58,526 nt of DNA from Pseudomonas sp. CAN1 (GCF_030462585.1 NZ_JASMRU010000014.1:80338-138863), one strand, 5' to 3'. Numbered from the stretch's first letter, positions 26,571 through 36,674 are shown. Made by a program: numbers and translations. The notes: generated by a model not told the origin, from the letters alone.

Positions 26571-26646
26571 GTAGGGCGGATAACCCGGAACGGGTTATCC
26601 GCCGAATGTCCCACGGCGGATAACGCTTGCGCGTTATGCGCCCTAC
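26571..26646. repeat. Double palindromic repeat, family C
   Basis: Two hairpins in series, with cores GGATAACCCGG...GGGTTATCC and GGATAACGC...GCGTTATGCG, bounded by GTAGGGC and GCCCTAC. With the two preceding repeats it accounts for the whole 318-bp gap between the 79-aa gene and the LysR gene. Confidence 0.8.
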
Positions 26647-26677
26647 GAGAGCGGCTGGGCGTCTGGGGCGGTGCACC

Positions 26678-27604
26678 TCACCCCAGCTTCTGCCCCAGCT
26701 CGCCGATGAACTGGCGCAGCCAGTCGTGGTGGGGTTTGTTGTGGCGGGCGATGTCCCAGACCATGAAGCAGCGGAAGGACGGCACCGGGAAGGGCACCGG
26801 GCTGACGCTCAGGTCGGTCATCGCCGCGTAGCTCTCGGCGGCGAAGGTCGGGATGGTGGCGATCACTTCGCTGCTCATCAGCGTCGTCAGCGCACCGCTG
26901 AAGTGGGTGAAGGAGGCGGTGACCCGGCGTGCATAACCGGCGGCCTCGAACATGTCGTCGATGAAGCCGCGACGGCCGTCGTAGGACACCCGCACATGGT
27001 TCGCCGCGAAGTACTCCTCCAGTGCGATGGGCTGTTCCGCCGCACGGCCGCGTGGGCGGAACAGGCAGGAGTAGGACGAGGAGAACAGCACCTGGGACGA
27101 GTAGCTGGTGCCGAAGTCCTTGGGTTCGCTGCAGATCACCAGGTCCATGTCCGGGTCCTGCAGGGACTGCTTCCACAGCGAGCTGTTGCTCTGGTGGAAG
27201 GCGAAGCTCACGCCCAGCCCATCCGCCGCCGCGGCGTTGACGATGCGTGGCGCGAGGTACGCCTCGATGTCGTCGGACAGGCCGATGTTGAACACGTAGC
27301 TGGACTCGTGGGCGGAGAATTCCGGTTCGCTGCCCAGCACCCCGGAGATCGAGGTGAGCGCCTCGGCGATCTTCGGCGCCAGCTCCATCGCCTTGCGCGT
27401 CGGCTGCATGCCCGACGCGGTACGGATGAACAGCTCGTCGCCGAAATGCTCGCGCAGCCGGCGCAGCGCCGCGCTCACCGCGCCCTGGGTCACGTGCAGC
27501 ACGGCCGAGGCGCGGGTGGCGCTGCGCTCGGTCATCAGGCAGTGGAAGGTGAGCAGAAGGTTGAGGTCGATCCGCGAGATATTACGTACGTTAATCCGGC
27601 TCAT
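26678..27604 (-). CDS. LysR-family regulator, NodD/NahR-like
   Basis: 308 aa. The N-terminus NISRIDLNLLLTFHCLMTERSATRASAVLHVTQGAVSAALRRLREHFGDELFIRTASGMQPTRKA has the IDLNLL opening and HTH of the NodD/NahR/LinR branch. A ligand-binding domain fills the rest. It is divergent from the MHS transporter and nitrilase genes across 80 bp and is their likely activator; members of this branch usually respond to aromatic or organic-acid inducers. Effector not known. Confidence 0.87.
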   Translation of the reverse strand: MSRINVRNISRIDLNLLLTFHCLMTERSATRASAVLHVTQGAVSAALRRLREHFGDELFIRTASGMQPTRKAMELAPKIAEALTSISGVLGSEPEFSAHESSYVFNIGLSDDIEAYLAPRIVNAAAADGLGVSFAFHQSNSSLWKQSLQDPDMDLVICSEPKDFGTSYSSQVLFSSSYSCLFRPRGRAAEQPIALEEYFAANHVRVSYDGRRGFIDDMFEAAGYARRVTASFTHFSGALTTLMSSEVIATIPTFAAESYAAMTDLSVSPVPFPVPSFRCFMVWDIARHNKPHHDWLRQFIGELGQKLG

Positions 27605-27684
27605 ATTTCCTAATCGTTTGCCCTGCGCCCGCGGGGATTCCTAGTCTGGCGTCCACACAACCATAACAAGGGATGGAGAATCCT

Positions 27685-29007
27685 GTGGACGCGATTTCGC
27701 AAAGCGTGGGTGCAAGCAGCATCCGTACCAGGGGCGGGCAGTCGGACATCCGCAAGCGGGCCATCGCGGTCGGCATCGGCAACTTCATGGAGTGGTTCGA
27801 CTTCGCCATCTACGGCTACTTCGCCGCGGTGATCGGCATGCTGTTCTTCCCCTCCAGCGCGCCGGGAGTCTCGCTGCTCTCGTCGCTGGCGGTGTTCGCC
27901 GTGGGCTTCCTCTCGCGGCCCTTCGGCGCGCTGATCCTCGGCCCCATCGGCGACCGTTTCGGCCGCCGCGCGGTGCTGATCATCACCGTGTTCGGCATGG
28001 GCGTGTGCACCACCATCATCGGCCTGTTGCCCTCCTATGAGGCAATCGGCATCGCCGCGCCGATCCTGCTGATCGCCATGCGCTTCATCCAGGGCATGAT
28101 GGTCGGCGGCGAGTGGTCCAGCGCCGGCATCTACATCGTCGAGAGCGCACCGTCGAACCGTCGCGCCACCGCCGCCAGCGTGATCACCGGCACCGCCGGG
28201 CTGGCCTTCCTGTTCGGCACCTTCACCGCCGCGAGCATCTCCTCGGCGCTGGACGATGCGCAGCTGGCGGCCTGGGGTTGGCGCCTGCCGTTCGTGGCGT
28301 CCATCGTGATGACGGGTATCGCCGTGTTCATCCGCCGCAAGCTGGGTGATACACCGGTCTACGAGGAGATGGTCCGCCAGCGCGATGCGCTCAAGGCCCA
28401 GGCACCGAGCAAGGCCGTGCGCCGCCGCGCCTTCATCACCACATTCGCCTTCTCCGCGCTGTTCGGCGTGTCGCTGTACTACTTCATCACCTACGCCAAC
28501 AACCACCTGGTCAGCACCGTCGGCCTGCCACGCAGCAGCGCCCTGTGGTTGTGCAGCATCGCGCTGGTGGTCTACGTCATCGTCAACCCGCTGATCGGCC
28601 GCCTGAGCGACAGCATCGGTCGACGCAAGCTGCTGCTGGGCGCCGCCGCCGCGCTGACGCTGCTGGCCTATCCGATCTTCCTGCTGCTCAACACCGGCAA
28701 CCCGGTTGCGATCCTGGTCGGACTCACCGTCATGGGCGTGCTGGTGGCGATCACCGCGGTGATGGACGTGGTGCTGCTGGTGGAAGTGTTCCCGGCATCG
28801 ATCCGCTCCACCGGCGCGGCCCTCGGGCACAACCTGGCCCTGGCGATCCTCGCCGGCCCCGGCCCTTTCATTGCCGCTGCGCTGATCCGCCAGACCGGCG
28901 ATGCGAACCTGCCGGCGGCCTACCTGGCGGCGGTTTCCCTGGTGTGCCTGGTGGTGCTGTGGAAGACCCTGCCGGAAACCCGCGACAACGATATCAGCCG
29001 TTTCTAA
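27685..29007 (+). CDS. MHS-family metabolite:proton symporter (MFS)
   Basis: 440 aa from a GTG start. The GTG at 27685 is preferred to an ATG at 27673 because GGAG lies six bases before it, whereas the ATG has its AAGGG directly abutting. The block IAVGIGNFMEWFDFAIYGYFAAVIGMLFFP and GPIGDRFGRRAVLIITVFGMGVCTTIIGLLPSYEAIG are hallmarks of the metabolite:H+ symporter group (KgtP, ProP, ShiA, benzoate-type). About 12 membrane helices. It probably imports an organic acid or the nitrile/acid used by the nitrilase 33 bp downstream. Confidence 0.9.
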   Translation: MDAISQSVGASSIRTRGGQSDIRKRAIAVGIGNFMEWFDFAIYGYFAAVIGMLFFPSSAPGVSLLSSLAVFAVGFLSRPFGALILGPIGDRFGRRAVLIITVFGMGVCTTIIGLLPSYEAIGIAAPILLIAMRFIQGMMVGGEWSSAGIYIVESAPSNRRATAASVITGTAGLAFLFGTFTAASISSALDDAQLAAWGWRLPFVASIVMTGIAVFIRRKLGDTPVYEEMVRQRDALKAQAPSKAVRRRAFITTFAFSALFGVSLYYFITYANNHLVSTVGLPRSSALWLCSIALVVYVIVNPLIGRLSDSIGRRKLLLGAAAALTLLAYPIFLLLNTGNPVAILVGLTVMGVLVAITAVMDVVLLVEVFPASIRSTGAALGHNLALAILAGPGPFIAAALIRQTGDANLPAAYLAAVSLVCLVVLWKTLPETRDNDISRF

Positions 29008-29040
29008 GTCCCCCAGTTTCTTGTACAGACAGGAGTCCCC

Positions 29041-29970
29041 ATGACCCGTGTAGCAATCATCCAGGCCGCCTCCGTGCCCTACGAACCCATGGCCAGCGTC
29101 GAGAAGGCCGCCGGCATCCTGCGCCGGGTGGCGGAGCAGGGTGCGAAACTGGCGGTGTTCCCGGAGGCCTATATCGGCGGCTACCCCAAGGGCGCGGCGT
29201 TCGGCAGCGTGGTGGGCAACCGCAGCGCCGCCGGCCGTGAGCTGTACCAGCGCTACGTCGAGGGCGCTGTGGCGCTGGACGGCCCGGAGCTGGCGGCGCT
29301 GGCCGAAAGCGTCGAGCAGACCGGCGTGACCACGGTGGTCGGCATCATCGAGCGCCTCGGCCGTACCCTCTACTGCACCGCCGTGACACTGGTGCCCGGC
29401 CGCGGCATCGCCGGCTATCACCGCAAGCTGATGCCCACCGGGCAGGAGCGGCTGATCTGGGGCTTCGGCGACGGCTCGACCATCGAGCCGGTGAATACCG
29501 AACTCGGCGTGTTGGGCAGCGTGATCTGCTGGGAGAACTACATGCCGGCGCTACGCCAGGCCATGTATGCCCAGGGCGTGCAGCTGTACTGCGCGCCGAC
29601 GGCAGATGACCGCCCATCCTGGGCCGCGTCGATGCAGCACATTGCGCTGGAAGGCCGGGTGTTCGTGCTCTCGGCCTGCCAGGCGATTCGCCTCGGCGAG
29701 TACCCGCAGCAGCACCGCGAGGTCTTCGGCCTGGCCCATCAGGAAGACGACTACGTGATGCGCGGCGGCAGCATGATCGTCAGCCCGCTGGGCGAGGTGC
29801 TGGCCGGGCCGGTGTTCGATTGCGAGACCGAGCTGTACGCCGACCTCGACATGGGCCTGCTGGAGCAGGGCAACCTCGACTTCGATGTGGTCGGCCACTA
29901 CGCGCGGCCGGACGTCTTCGAGCTCAAGGTGAATACCGCGCCGCTGCGCCCGGTGACCTTCGAGGGTTGA
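29041..29970 (+). CDS. Nitrilase (carbon-nitrogen hydrolase)
   Basis: 309 aa. The Glu-Lys-Cys catalytic triad is complete: E42 (FPEAYIGGYPKG), K129 (YHRKLMPTGQERLIWG) and C163 (SVICWENYMP). The CWENYMPALR and YPKG signatures are those of true nitrilases (branch 1, arylacetonitrilase/aliphatic type) rather than amidases. It hydrolyses a nitrile to the carboxylic acid and ammonia in the cytoplasm. It is the second gene of the transporter-nitrilase operon. It is shorter than most nitrilases (about 330-370 aa), lacking a long C-terminal tail. A terminator follows. Confidence 0.92.
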   Translation: MTRVAIIQAASVPYEPMASVEKAAGILRRVAEQGAKLAVFPEAYIGGYPKGAAFGSVVGNRSAAGRELYQRYVEGAVALDGPELAALAESVEQTGVTTVVGIIERLGRTLYCTAVTLVPGRGIAGYHRKLMPTGQERLIWGFGDGSTIEPVNTELGVLGSVICWENYMPALRQAMYAQGVQLYCAPTADDRPSWAASMQHIALEGRVFVLSACQAIRLGEYPQQHREVFGLAHQEDDYVMRGGSMIVSPLGEVLAGPVFDCETELYADLDMGLLEQGNLDFDVVGHYARPDVFELKVNTAPLRPVTFEG

Positions 29971-29978
29971 TAGCAAAC

Positions 29979-30009
29979 GCCCGGCACCGATGGACGCCGG
30001 GCTTTCTTT
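29979..30009 (+). terminator. Rho-independent terminator after the nitrilase gene
   Basis: 7-bp stem GCCCGGC / GCCGGGC with a 10-base loop followed by TTTCTTTC. Confidence 0.85.
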
Positions 30010-30010
30010 C

Positions 30011-31069
<1,059 letters not shown>

Positions 31070-31118
31070 TTACTCAAGGGTTTTCGCCTTGATTAGTCGG
31101 CTGGGAGCGCATTCGCCT

Positions 31119-31167
31119 ATGAGCGTGGCTCATGGATTATCCCCGGTCATTCATGAAAGGCCTTCAT
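31119..31167. promoter_or_regulatory. Tandem LysR-type boxes
   Basis: Two 15-bp dyads with identical half-sites, ATGA-N7-TCAT, at 31119-31133 (ATGAGCGTGGCTCAT) and 31153-31167 (ATGAAAGGCCTTCAT), 34 bp apart centre to centre. Each fits the LysR T-N11-A rule. They lie in the divergent promoter region of the two reductase units. Confidence 0.55.
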
Positions 31168-31252
31168 AGGTCCAAGCGCGTTTTCCCTCTTAATCGACCG
31201 CGCACGGCCACCTAGCATGGTCAGCCTGACGAACAGCGAAGCGGAGAACACC

Positions 31253-31582
31253 ATGAGCGAACCAGCCTCCACCGCCCACAAGGCCTTCGGCGATATCGCC
31301 CCGGCGCTGGCCGATTACACCGACCAGGTACTGTTCGGCGATGTCTGGGAGCGCCCCGGCCTGTCGCCGCGCGACCGCAGCCTGGTCACGGTCTCCAGCC
31401 TGGTGGCGCGCTACCAGGCCAACGAACTCCATTTCCACCTCGGCAAGGCGCTGGACAACGGCCTGACCCGCGAGGAACTGATCGAGGCCATCACCCACCT
31501 GGCTTTCTATTCCGGCTGGCCCACGGCCTCCACCGCGCTGGGCGTCGCCCGCCGCGTGTTCGCCGAGCGCGATGCCACCTGA
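31253..31582 (+). CDS. Carboxymuconolactone decarboxylase-family protein
   Basis: 109 aa, helical CMD fold: RPGLSPRDRSLVTVSSLVARYQANELHFHLGKALDNGLTREELIEAITHLAFYSGWPTA. The CxxC of AhpD-type peroxidases is absent; ELHFHL carries two His instead, as in 4-carboxymuconolactone decarboxylase-like proteins found near aldo-keto reductases. The start at 31253 follows GGAG. It heads the operon with the aldo/keto reductase and alcohol dehydrogenase (11 and 34 bp gaps). A redox or isomerase role beside these enzymes is likely but not proven. Confidence 0.88.
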   Translation: MSEPASTAHKAFGDIAPALADYTDQVLFGDVWERPGLSPRDRSLVTVSSLVARYQANELHFHLGKALDNGLTREELIEAITHLAFYSGWPTASTALGVARRVFAERDAT

Positions 31583-31592
31583 GGAGCATTCC

Positions 31593-32600
31593 ATGCAATA
31601 CCGTTACCTGGGCCGTAGCGCCCTGAAAGTCTCGCCCCTGTGCTTGGGCGCGATGATGTTCGGCGGCGAGACCGACGAGCCGACCTCGCGCCGCATCATC
31701 GACAAGGCCTTCGAGCAGGGCGTCAACTTCCTCGACACCGCCGACGTCTACCACAAGGGCCGTTCCGAAGAGGTGGTCGGCCGCGCGGTGGCCGCCCGGC
31801 GTGATGACTGGGTGATCGCCAGCAAATTCGGCAACGCCCTGGGCGACGGCCCGAACCACCGCGGCCAGTCGCGCAAGTGGATCTACCAGTCCGTGGAAGA
31901 CAGCCTGCGCCGGCTGGGCACCGATTACCTGGACATCCTCTACTTCCACCGCACCGACGTCGACGCGCCGCTGGAAGAGGGCCTGCGCGCAGTGGCCGAG
32001 CTGATCCGCCAGGGCAAGGTGCGCTACTACGGGCTGTCCAACTTCCGTGGCTGGCGTATCGCCGAGGTGGTGCGCCTGGCCGACCAGCTGGGCATGGACC
32101 GGCCCATCTGCAGCGAGCCGCTGTACAACCTGGTGGACCGCACCGCCGAGGTCGAGCAGCTGCCGGTCGCCGGCCACTACGGCATCGGCGTGGTGCCCTA
32201 CAGCCCGCTGGCCCGTGGCGTGCTCACCGGCAAGTACCGGCCCGGTGTGGAGCCGCCGGCGGACTCCCGCGTCGGCCGTGGCGACAAGCGCATCCAGCAG
32301 ACCGAATGGCGCCCCGAATCCCTGCAGATCGCCCAGCGCATCGCCGAGCATGCGATCGCCCGTGGCACCACGCCGGCTGCATTCGCCCTGGCCTGGGTGC
32401 TGAACAATCCGCTGGTCAGTTCGCTGATCGCCGGCCCGCGCACCGAGGAGCACTGGGACGGCTACCTGCCGGCGCTGGATTTCCAGCTGACTGCCGAGGA
32501 CGAAGCCCTGGTGGACAGCCTGGTGCCGCCCGGCCATGCCTCCACCCCCGGCTACAGCGATCCCGCCTATCCCGTCGAGGGCCGTCCGGCCCGCGGCTGA
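31593..32600 (+). CDS. Aldo/keto reductase
   Basis: 335 aa. Catalytic tetrad D48, Y53, K78, H119 (FLDTADVYHKG, IASKFG, LYFHRTD). It is closest in style to AKR11/YajO/GSP69-type reductases that act on small aldehydes and ketones. The start at 31593 is set by GAGGAG. It shares only general AKR similarity with the divergent reductase at 30011-30994, so this is not a recent duplication. Second gene of a three-gene operon. Confidence 0.92.
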   Translation: MQYRYLGRSALKVSPLCLGAMMFGGETDEPTSRRIIDKAFEQGVNFLDTADVYHKGRSEEVVGRAVAARRDDWVIASKFGNALGDGPNHRGQSRKWIYQSVEDSLRRLGTDYLDILYFHRTDVDAPLEEGLRAVAELIRQGKVRYYGLSNFRGWRIAEVVRLADQLGMDRPICSEPLYNLVDRTAEVEQLPVAGHYGIGVVPYSPLARGVLTGKYRPGVEPPADSRVGRGDKRIQQTEWRPESLQIAQRIAEHAIARGTTPAAFALAWVLNNPLVSSLIAGPRTEEHWDGYLPALDFQLTAEDEALVDSLVPPGHASTPGYSDPAYPVEGRPARG

Positions 32601-32634
32601 AACTCATCCATTCGAAGCGCCAGGAGCCATACCG

Positions 32635-33678
32635 ATGAAGACCCTTGGATACGCCGCGCAGAACCCGCAGGACCCGCTCGGCCCCTTCACCTTCGAGCGC
32701 CGCTCGCTGCGCGACAACGACGTGGCGATGGACGTGCTGTACTGCGGCGTCTGCCACTCCGACCTGCACCAGGCCCGCGACGACTGGGGCTTCAGCCGCT
32801 ACCCGATGGTGCCGGGCCACGAGATCGTCGGCCGGGTCACCGCGGTCGGCGCGAAGGTCACCCGTCACAAGGTCGGCGACGCCGTGGCGGTGGGCTGCAT
32901 GGTGGATTCCTGCCAGGTCTGCGACCAGTGCTGCAAGGGCGAGGAACAACTGTGCCGCGAAGGCAACACGCAGACCTACAACGACCGCGACCGCGTGACC
33001 CGCGAGGCGACCCAGGGCGGTTACTCCAAGCAACTGGTGGTGCGTGAGGAGTTCGTCCTGCGTGTGCCGGACGGCCTGGACCTGAGCAAAACGGCGCCGC
33101 TGCTCTGTGCCGGCATCACCACCTACTCGCCGCTGCGCACCTGGAACGTCGGGCCGGGCAGCCGCGTCGGCGTGGTCGGCCTCGGCGGGTTGGGGCACAT
33201 GGCGGTGAAGCTGGCAGTCGGCCTGGGCGCCACCGTTACCGTCCTCAGCCGCACGCCGGACAAGAGCGACGACGCCCTGGAGCTGGGCGCGGACGCGCTG
33301 CTGGTGTCCGCCGATGCGCAGGCGATGAAGGCCGCCGCCAATGGCTTCGACCTGATCATCGATACCGTGCCGGTGAAGCATGACCTCAAGCCGTACCTGC
33401 CGCTGCTGGACGTGGACGGCACGCTGGTGCTGGTGGGGCAGGTCGGCCCGGTGGACGAGATCAGCACGGTGCCGCTGCTGCTGGGGCGCCGGCGCATCGC
33501 CGGCTCGCCCATCGGTGGCATCGCCGAGACCCAGGAGATGCTCGATTTCTGCGGCAAGAAGAACATCCTGCCGGAGTGCGAGATGATCCGCATGGACGAG
33601 ATCAACCACGCCTACGAGCGCATGGAACGCTCGGATGTGCGCTACCGCTTCGTCATCGACCTGGCCACGCTGTCCTGA
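32635..33678 (+). CDS. Zinc-dependent alcohol dehydrogenase, CAD/YahK type
   Basis: 347 aa MDR enzyme. Catalytic zinc ligands are in CGVCHSDLH and GHE; the structural zinc lobe is SCQVCDQCCKGEEQLC; the Rossmann motif is GVVGLGGLGHMAVKLA. This pattern is typical of NADP-dependent aldehyde reductases of the cinnamyl-alcohol-dehydrogenase/YahK/AdhA group, which reduce a wide range of aldehydes. The ATG at 32635 follows AGGAG. Third gene of the CMD-AKR-ADH operon, suggesting stress-type aldehyde or ketone reduction. The LysR gene 25 bp downstream is convergent. Confidence 0.92.
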   Translation: MKTLGYAAQNPQDPLGPFTFERRSLRDNDVAMDVLYCGVCHSDLHQARDDWGFSRYPMVPGHEIVGRVTAVGAKVTRHKVGDAVAVGCMVDSCQVCDQCCKGEEQLCREGNTQTYNDRDRVTREATQGGYSKQLVVREEFVLRVPDGLDLSKTAPLLCAGITTYSPLRTWNVGPGSRVGVVGLGGLGHMAVKLAVGLGATVTVLSRTPDKSDDALELGADALLVSADAQAMKAAANGFDLIIDTVPVKHDLKPYLPLLDVDGTLVLVGQVGPVDEISTVPLLLGRRRIAGSPIGGIAETQEMLDFCGKKNILPECEMIRMDEINHAYERMERSDVRYRFVIDLATLS

Positions 33679-33702
33679 CCCGAAACGCCCTGCGCCGGGC
33701 TT

Positions 33703-34596
33703 TCAGTCCTGATGGCGCAGGGCGTCCACCAGCACGGTGAAGGCGCGGGATTTCTGCCGCCGGCTCGGGTAGTAGAGGTGGTAGCCGGGGAAGGTCGGGC
33801 ACCAGTCTTCCAGTACTTTTTCCAGGCGCCCGGCGGCGACGTGCTCGGTGACCATGTCCTCGGGCAGATAGGCGAGGCCGAAGCCATCCAGCGCGGCGCG
33901 GAGGATGTGCGGGCTGCTGTTGAAGGTCAGCTGGCCTTCGACCCGCGCTTTCACTTCATGCCCATCCTTGGCGAACTCCCAGGCCATCAGCCCGCCGTAG
34001 GTTGGCAGACGCAGGTTCAGGCAGGCGTGGCTGGCCAGCGCCGGTACGTCCTGCGGGCGACCCTTGCTGGCGAGGTAGGCGGGGCTGGCCACCACCGCCA
34101 TGCGCAGGTCCGGGGCGATGCGCACGGCGATCATGTCCTTGGCCACCTGGTCGCCCAGGCGCACGCCGGCGTCGAAGCGCTCGGCGGCGATGTCGGTGAG
34201 GCCATAGTCGATGCTCACTTCCACCTTGATGTCCGGATAGTCCGGCAGCACTTTCGCCAGCTTCGGCCAGAGCACGGTGCTGGCCGCATGTTCGGCGGCG
34301 GTGATGCGCAGGGTGCCGACCGGCTTGTCACGGAAGTCGCTGAGCGCCGCCAGCTCCGCCTCGATTTCCTCGAAGCGCGGGGCGAGGGTCTGCAGCAGGC
34401 GTTCGCCGGCTTCGGTGGGAGAGACGCTGCGGGTGGTGCGACTGAGCAGGCGCAGGCCCAGGCGGGTTTCCAGCGCGCGGATGGTGTGGCTCAGCGCGGA
34501 CTGGGAGACTCCCAGTTGCGCCGCGGCCTTGGTGAAGCTGCCCTCGCGCGCCACGGTGACGAAGGCGATCAGGTCGTTGAAGTTTTCCCTTGGCAT
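33703..34596 (-). CDS. LysR-family regulator, probable controller of the redox cluster
   Basis: 297 aa. HTH region NFNDLIAFVTVAREGSFTKAAAQLGVSQSALSHTIRALETRLGLRLLSRTTRSVSPTEAGERLL is of the YafC/DmlR-like branch commonly found beside aldo-keto reductase and CMD genes. The ligand domain is complete. It is convergent with the ADH gene, not divergent from it, so if it acts on the tandem ATGA-N7-TCAT boxes at 31119-31167 it does so from the far end of the operon; that link is inference. Confidence 0.88.
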   Translation of the reverse strand: MPRENFNDLIAFVTVAREGSFTKAAAQLGVSQSALSHTIRALETRLGLRLLSRTTRSVSPTEAGERLLQTLAPRFEEIEAELAALSDFRDKPVGTLRITAAEHAASTVLWPKLAKVLPDYPDIKVEVSIDYGLTDIAAERFDAGVRLGDQVAKDMIAVRIAPDLRMAVVASPAYLASKGRPQDVPALASHACLNLRLPTYGGLMAWEFAKDGHEVKARVEGQLTFNSSPHILRAALDGFGLAYLPEDMVTEHVAAGRLEKVLEDWCPTFPGYHLYYPSRRQKSRAFTVLVDALRHQD

Positions 34597-34655
34597 CTCG
34601 GCTCCGCTGCATCCAGCGCGGCGGGTAGCCGCGCCGGGGGCAGTGTATCCGATGG

Positions 34656-35657
34656 CTAGAGGGTGACCACGACTTTGCCGAACTGCTGGTTGGATTCCAG
34701 GTAGCGGTAGGCTTCGACTATCTCGTCGAAGGCGAAGGTGCGGGCAATCAGCGGGCGCAGCGAGCCGTCGGCCAGGCCAGTGAAGATGAACTCCTTGGCG
34801 TCCTGCAGACGAACCGGGTCGTCCAGTACCTCGTAGACCCGATAGCCGCGTAGCACCAGCGAGCGGCTCAGGACCTCGAAGAGTGGAAAGGGCGTGGCCT
34901 CGGGGCTCAGGCCGCCGTACTCGATGAGGATGCCACCCTCGGCCATGGCGGCGGCCAGCGGTTCGAAGATCGGGCCACCCACCGGGTCGAACACCACCCG
35001 GGCACCAGCCTTGCCGGTGAGTTCGAGCAGGCGCGAGCGCAGGTTCTCTTCCTCGCTGGCGATCACTTCGGCGGCGCCGGCCTGCAGCAGGGCGTCACGT
35101 TTGGCCGAAGTGCGGGTCACTGCGATGGGCACTGCACCCACTCGCCGGGCGATCTGGATGGCGGCCAGGCCGACGCTGCTCGACGCAGCGGTGATGACGA
35201 CGAAGTCGCCCTCGCGCAGCCCGGCAACCTGGATCAGCGCACCGTAGGCGGTGAGGTACTGCATCCAGGTGGCGGCGGCATCGCGCCAGGCCTGCCCCGG
35301 CGGGTTCTTCACCAGGCGAGCCTGCGGGACCACCAGGCGTTCGGCGTGGGTCGGGTCTTCCTGCATCGAGGTCGGCGGCAGGACGCTCACCGCATCCCCC
35401 GGCGCGAACCCGCGTACGGCGCTGCCCACGGCCTCGACCGCGCCGGTGGCTTCAAGCCCCAGACCGGAGGGGAACTGCGGGCTCTCGATGTAGCGATCAG
35501 TGCGCAGCAGCGATTCGGCGCGGTTCAGCCCCAGGGCCTTGACCCGGATGCTCACTTCATCCGCGCCGGGTTGGCGCACTTCCACCGGCTCGATGCGCAG
35601 GACTTCCGGGCCGCCGAACTGGTGGAAACGAACGGCGCGGGTCTTGGTGCTTTCCAT
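34656..35657 (-). CDS. Zinc-free MDR oxidoreductase, quinone-oxidoreductase-like
   Basis: 333 aa. The GroES-like domain (GPEVLRIEPVEVRQPGADEVSIRVKALGLNRAESLLRTDRY) lacks the Cys/His zinc ligands of alcohol dehydrogenases. NADPH binding is shown by VVITAASSSVGLAAIQIARRVGAVPIAVTRTSAKRDAL. This is the QOR/zeta-crystallin side of the MDR family, which reduces quinones or enones. It is divergent from a LysR gene across 105 bp, a common arrangement for such reductases. Intact, cytoplasmic. Confidence 0.9.
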   Translation of the reverse strand: MESTKTRAVRFHQFGGPEVLRIEPVEVRQPGADEVSIRVKALGLNRAESLLRTDRYIESPQFPSGLGLEATGAVEAVGSAVRGFAPGDAVSVLPPTSMQEDPTHAERLVVPQARLVKNPPGQAWRDAAATWMQYLTAYGALIQVAGLREGDFVVITAASSSVGLAAIQIARRVGAVPIAVTRTSAKRDALLQAGAAEVIASEEENLRSRLLELTGKAGARVVFDPVGGPIFEPLAAAMAEGGILIEYGGLSPEATPFPLFEVLSRSLVLRGYRVYEVLDDPVRLQDAKEFIFTGLADGSLRPLIARTFAFDEIVEAYRYLESNQQFGKVVVTL

Positions 35658-35762
35658 GTGATGCTCCCATACGAAATTGATTTGACGTAAAGCGACTATC
35701 AGTCATGGGATTCGACCGATAAATGGCGTATAGAAGCAGCAAGTCGAAATCAGGAGTTTCGA

Positions 35763-36674
35763 ATGGATCGCCTGACCAGCATGGAAGTATTCGTCCGCGC
35801 GGTAGACCTCGGGTCCTTCGCGGCAGCAGCAGATGCCCTGGAAATGTCCGCACCCATGGTGGGCAAGCACGTGCGCTTTCTGGAAGAGCGCCTGGGCGCC
35901 CAGTTGCTGATGCGCAGTACGCGCCGGCAGAGCCTGACCGAGGCGGGGCGGATCTACTACGAACGCTGTCGCGCGCTGCTGGCTGACGCCGAGGCGGCGG
36001 ACATCCTCGCCGTTGGCGAAGTGGCCGAGCCGCGGGGGCGCCTGCGGGTGGCGATGCCGGTGCATTTTGGTCGGCGCTGCGTGGCACCGGTCCTGCTGGA
36101 TTTGGCGAAGCGCTATCCGCAACTGGAGCTGGACCTGCGCTTCAGTGACCGTCTGACGGACCTGGCGGAAGAGCAGATCGACCTGGCGATTCGCACCGGC
36201 GAGCCGCAACCTCGGGACGGCGTCATCGCCCGCCGCATTGCCCGGCAGCGCATGGTGGTCTGCGCCTCACCGGCCTACCTGGAGCAGCAGGGGCGGCCGG
36301 GAAGCATCGAGGATCTGGCTGCGCAGCGGGTGCTGGTCTATCACCGCTCCGGGCGGATCAATCCCTGGCTGTTCCCCCGTGAAGGCCAGCCGCCACTGGA
36401 GTTCGCGCCGGCTTCACGGTTGCGTTTCGATGATCTGGCGGCCATCGCCGATGCGGCGAAACGTGGTCTGGGCCTGGCTTGGCTGCCGTACTGGCTGGTG
36501 CGCGAAGCCATTCTTGCGGGCGAGTTGGAGGAGTTGCTGGCGGAGCAGTCGGGTTTTCCCTACGACGTCTACGCGACCTGGCTGCAGACCAGCCAATTGC
36601 CGCGCAAGGTGCGCCTGGCGATCGATGCACTGGTCGAGGTGATTCCCGGCCTAGTGATGCCTGCGCAGGAGTAG
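35763..36674 (+). CDS. LysR-family regulator
   Basis: 303 aa. MDRLTSMEVFVRAVDLGSFAAAADALEMSAPMVGKHVRFLEERLGAQLLMRSTRRQSLTEAGRIYYERC is a CrgA/DmlR-type LysR HTH; the effector domain follows. CAGGAG is well placed before the ATG. It is divergent from the quinone-oxidoreductase-like gene and is its probable regulator. The shared 105-bp region has TATC...GATA inverted half-sites but no perfect palindrome. The 3' end converges on the propeller-like gene. Confidence 0.88.
   Translation: MDRLTSMEVFVRAVDLGSFAAAADALEMSAPMVGKHVRFLEERLGAQLLMRSTRRQSLTEAGRIYYERCRALLADAEAADILAVGEVAEPRGRLRVAMPVHFGRRCVAPVLLDLAKRYPQLELDLRFSDRLTDLAEEQIDLAIRTGEPQPRDGVIARRIARQRMVVCASPAYLEQQGRPGSIEDLAAQRVLVYHRSGRINPWLFPREGQPPLEFAPASRLRFDDLAAIADAAKRGLGLAWLPYWLVREAILAGELEELLAEQSGFPYDVYATWLQTSQLPRKVRLAIDALVEVIPGLVMPAQE

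Noticed and set aside
27581-27595. Palindromic ACGTACGT block at the start of the NodD-like LysR gene as an operator
   Set aside because: The dyad is only 8 bp and does not extend; it also lies within the coding sequence.
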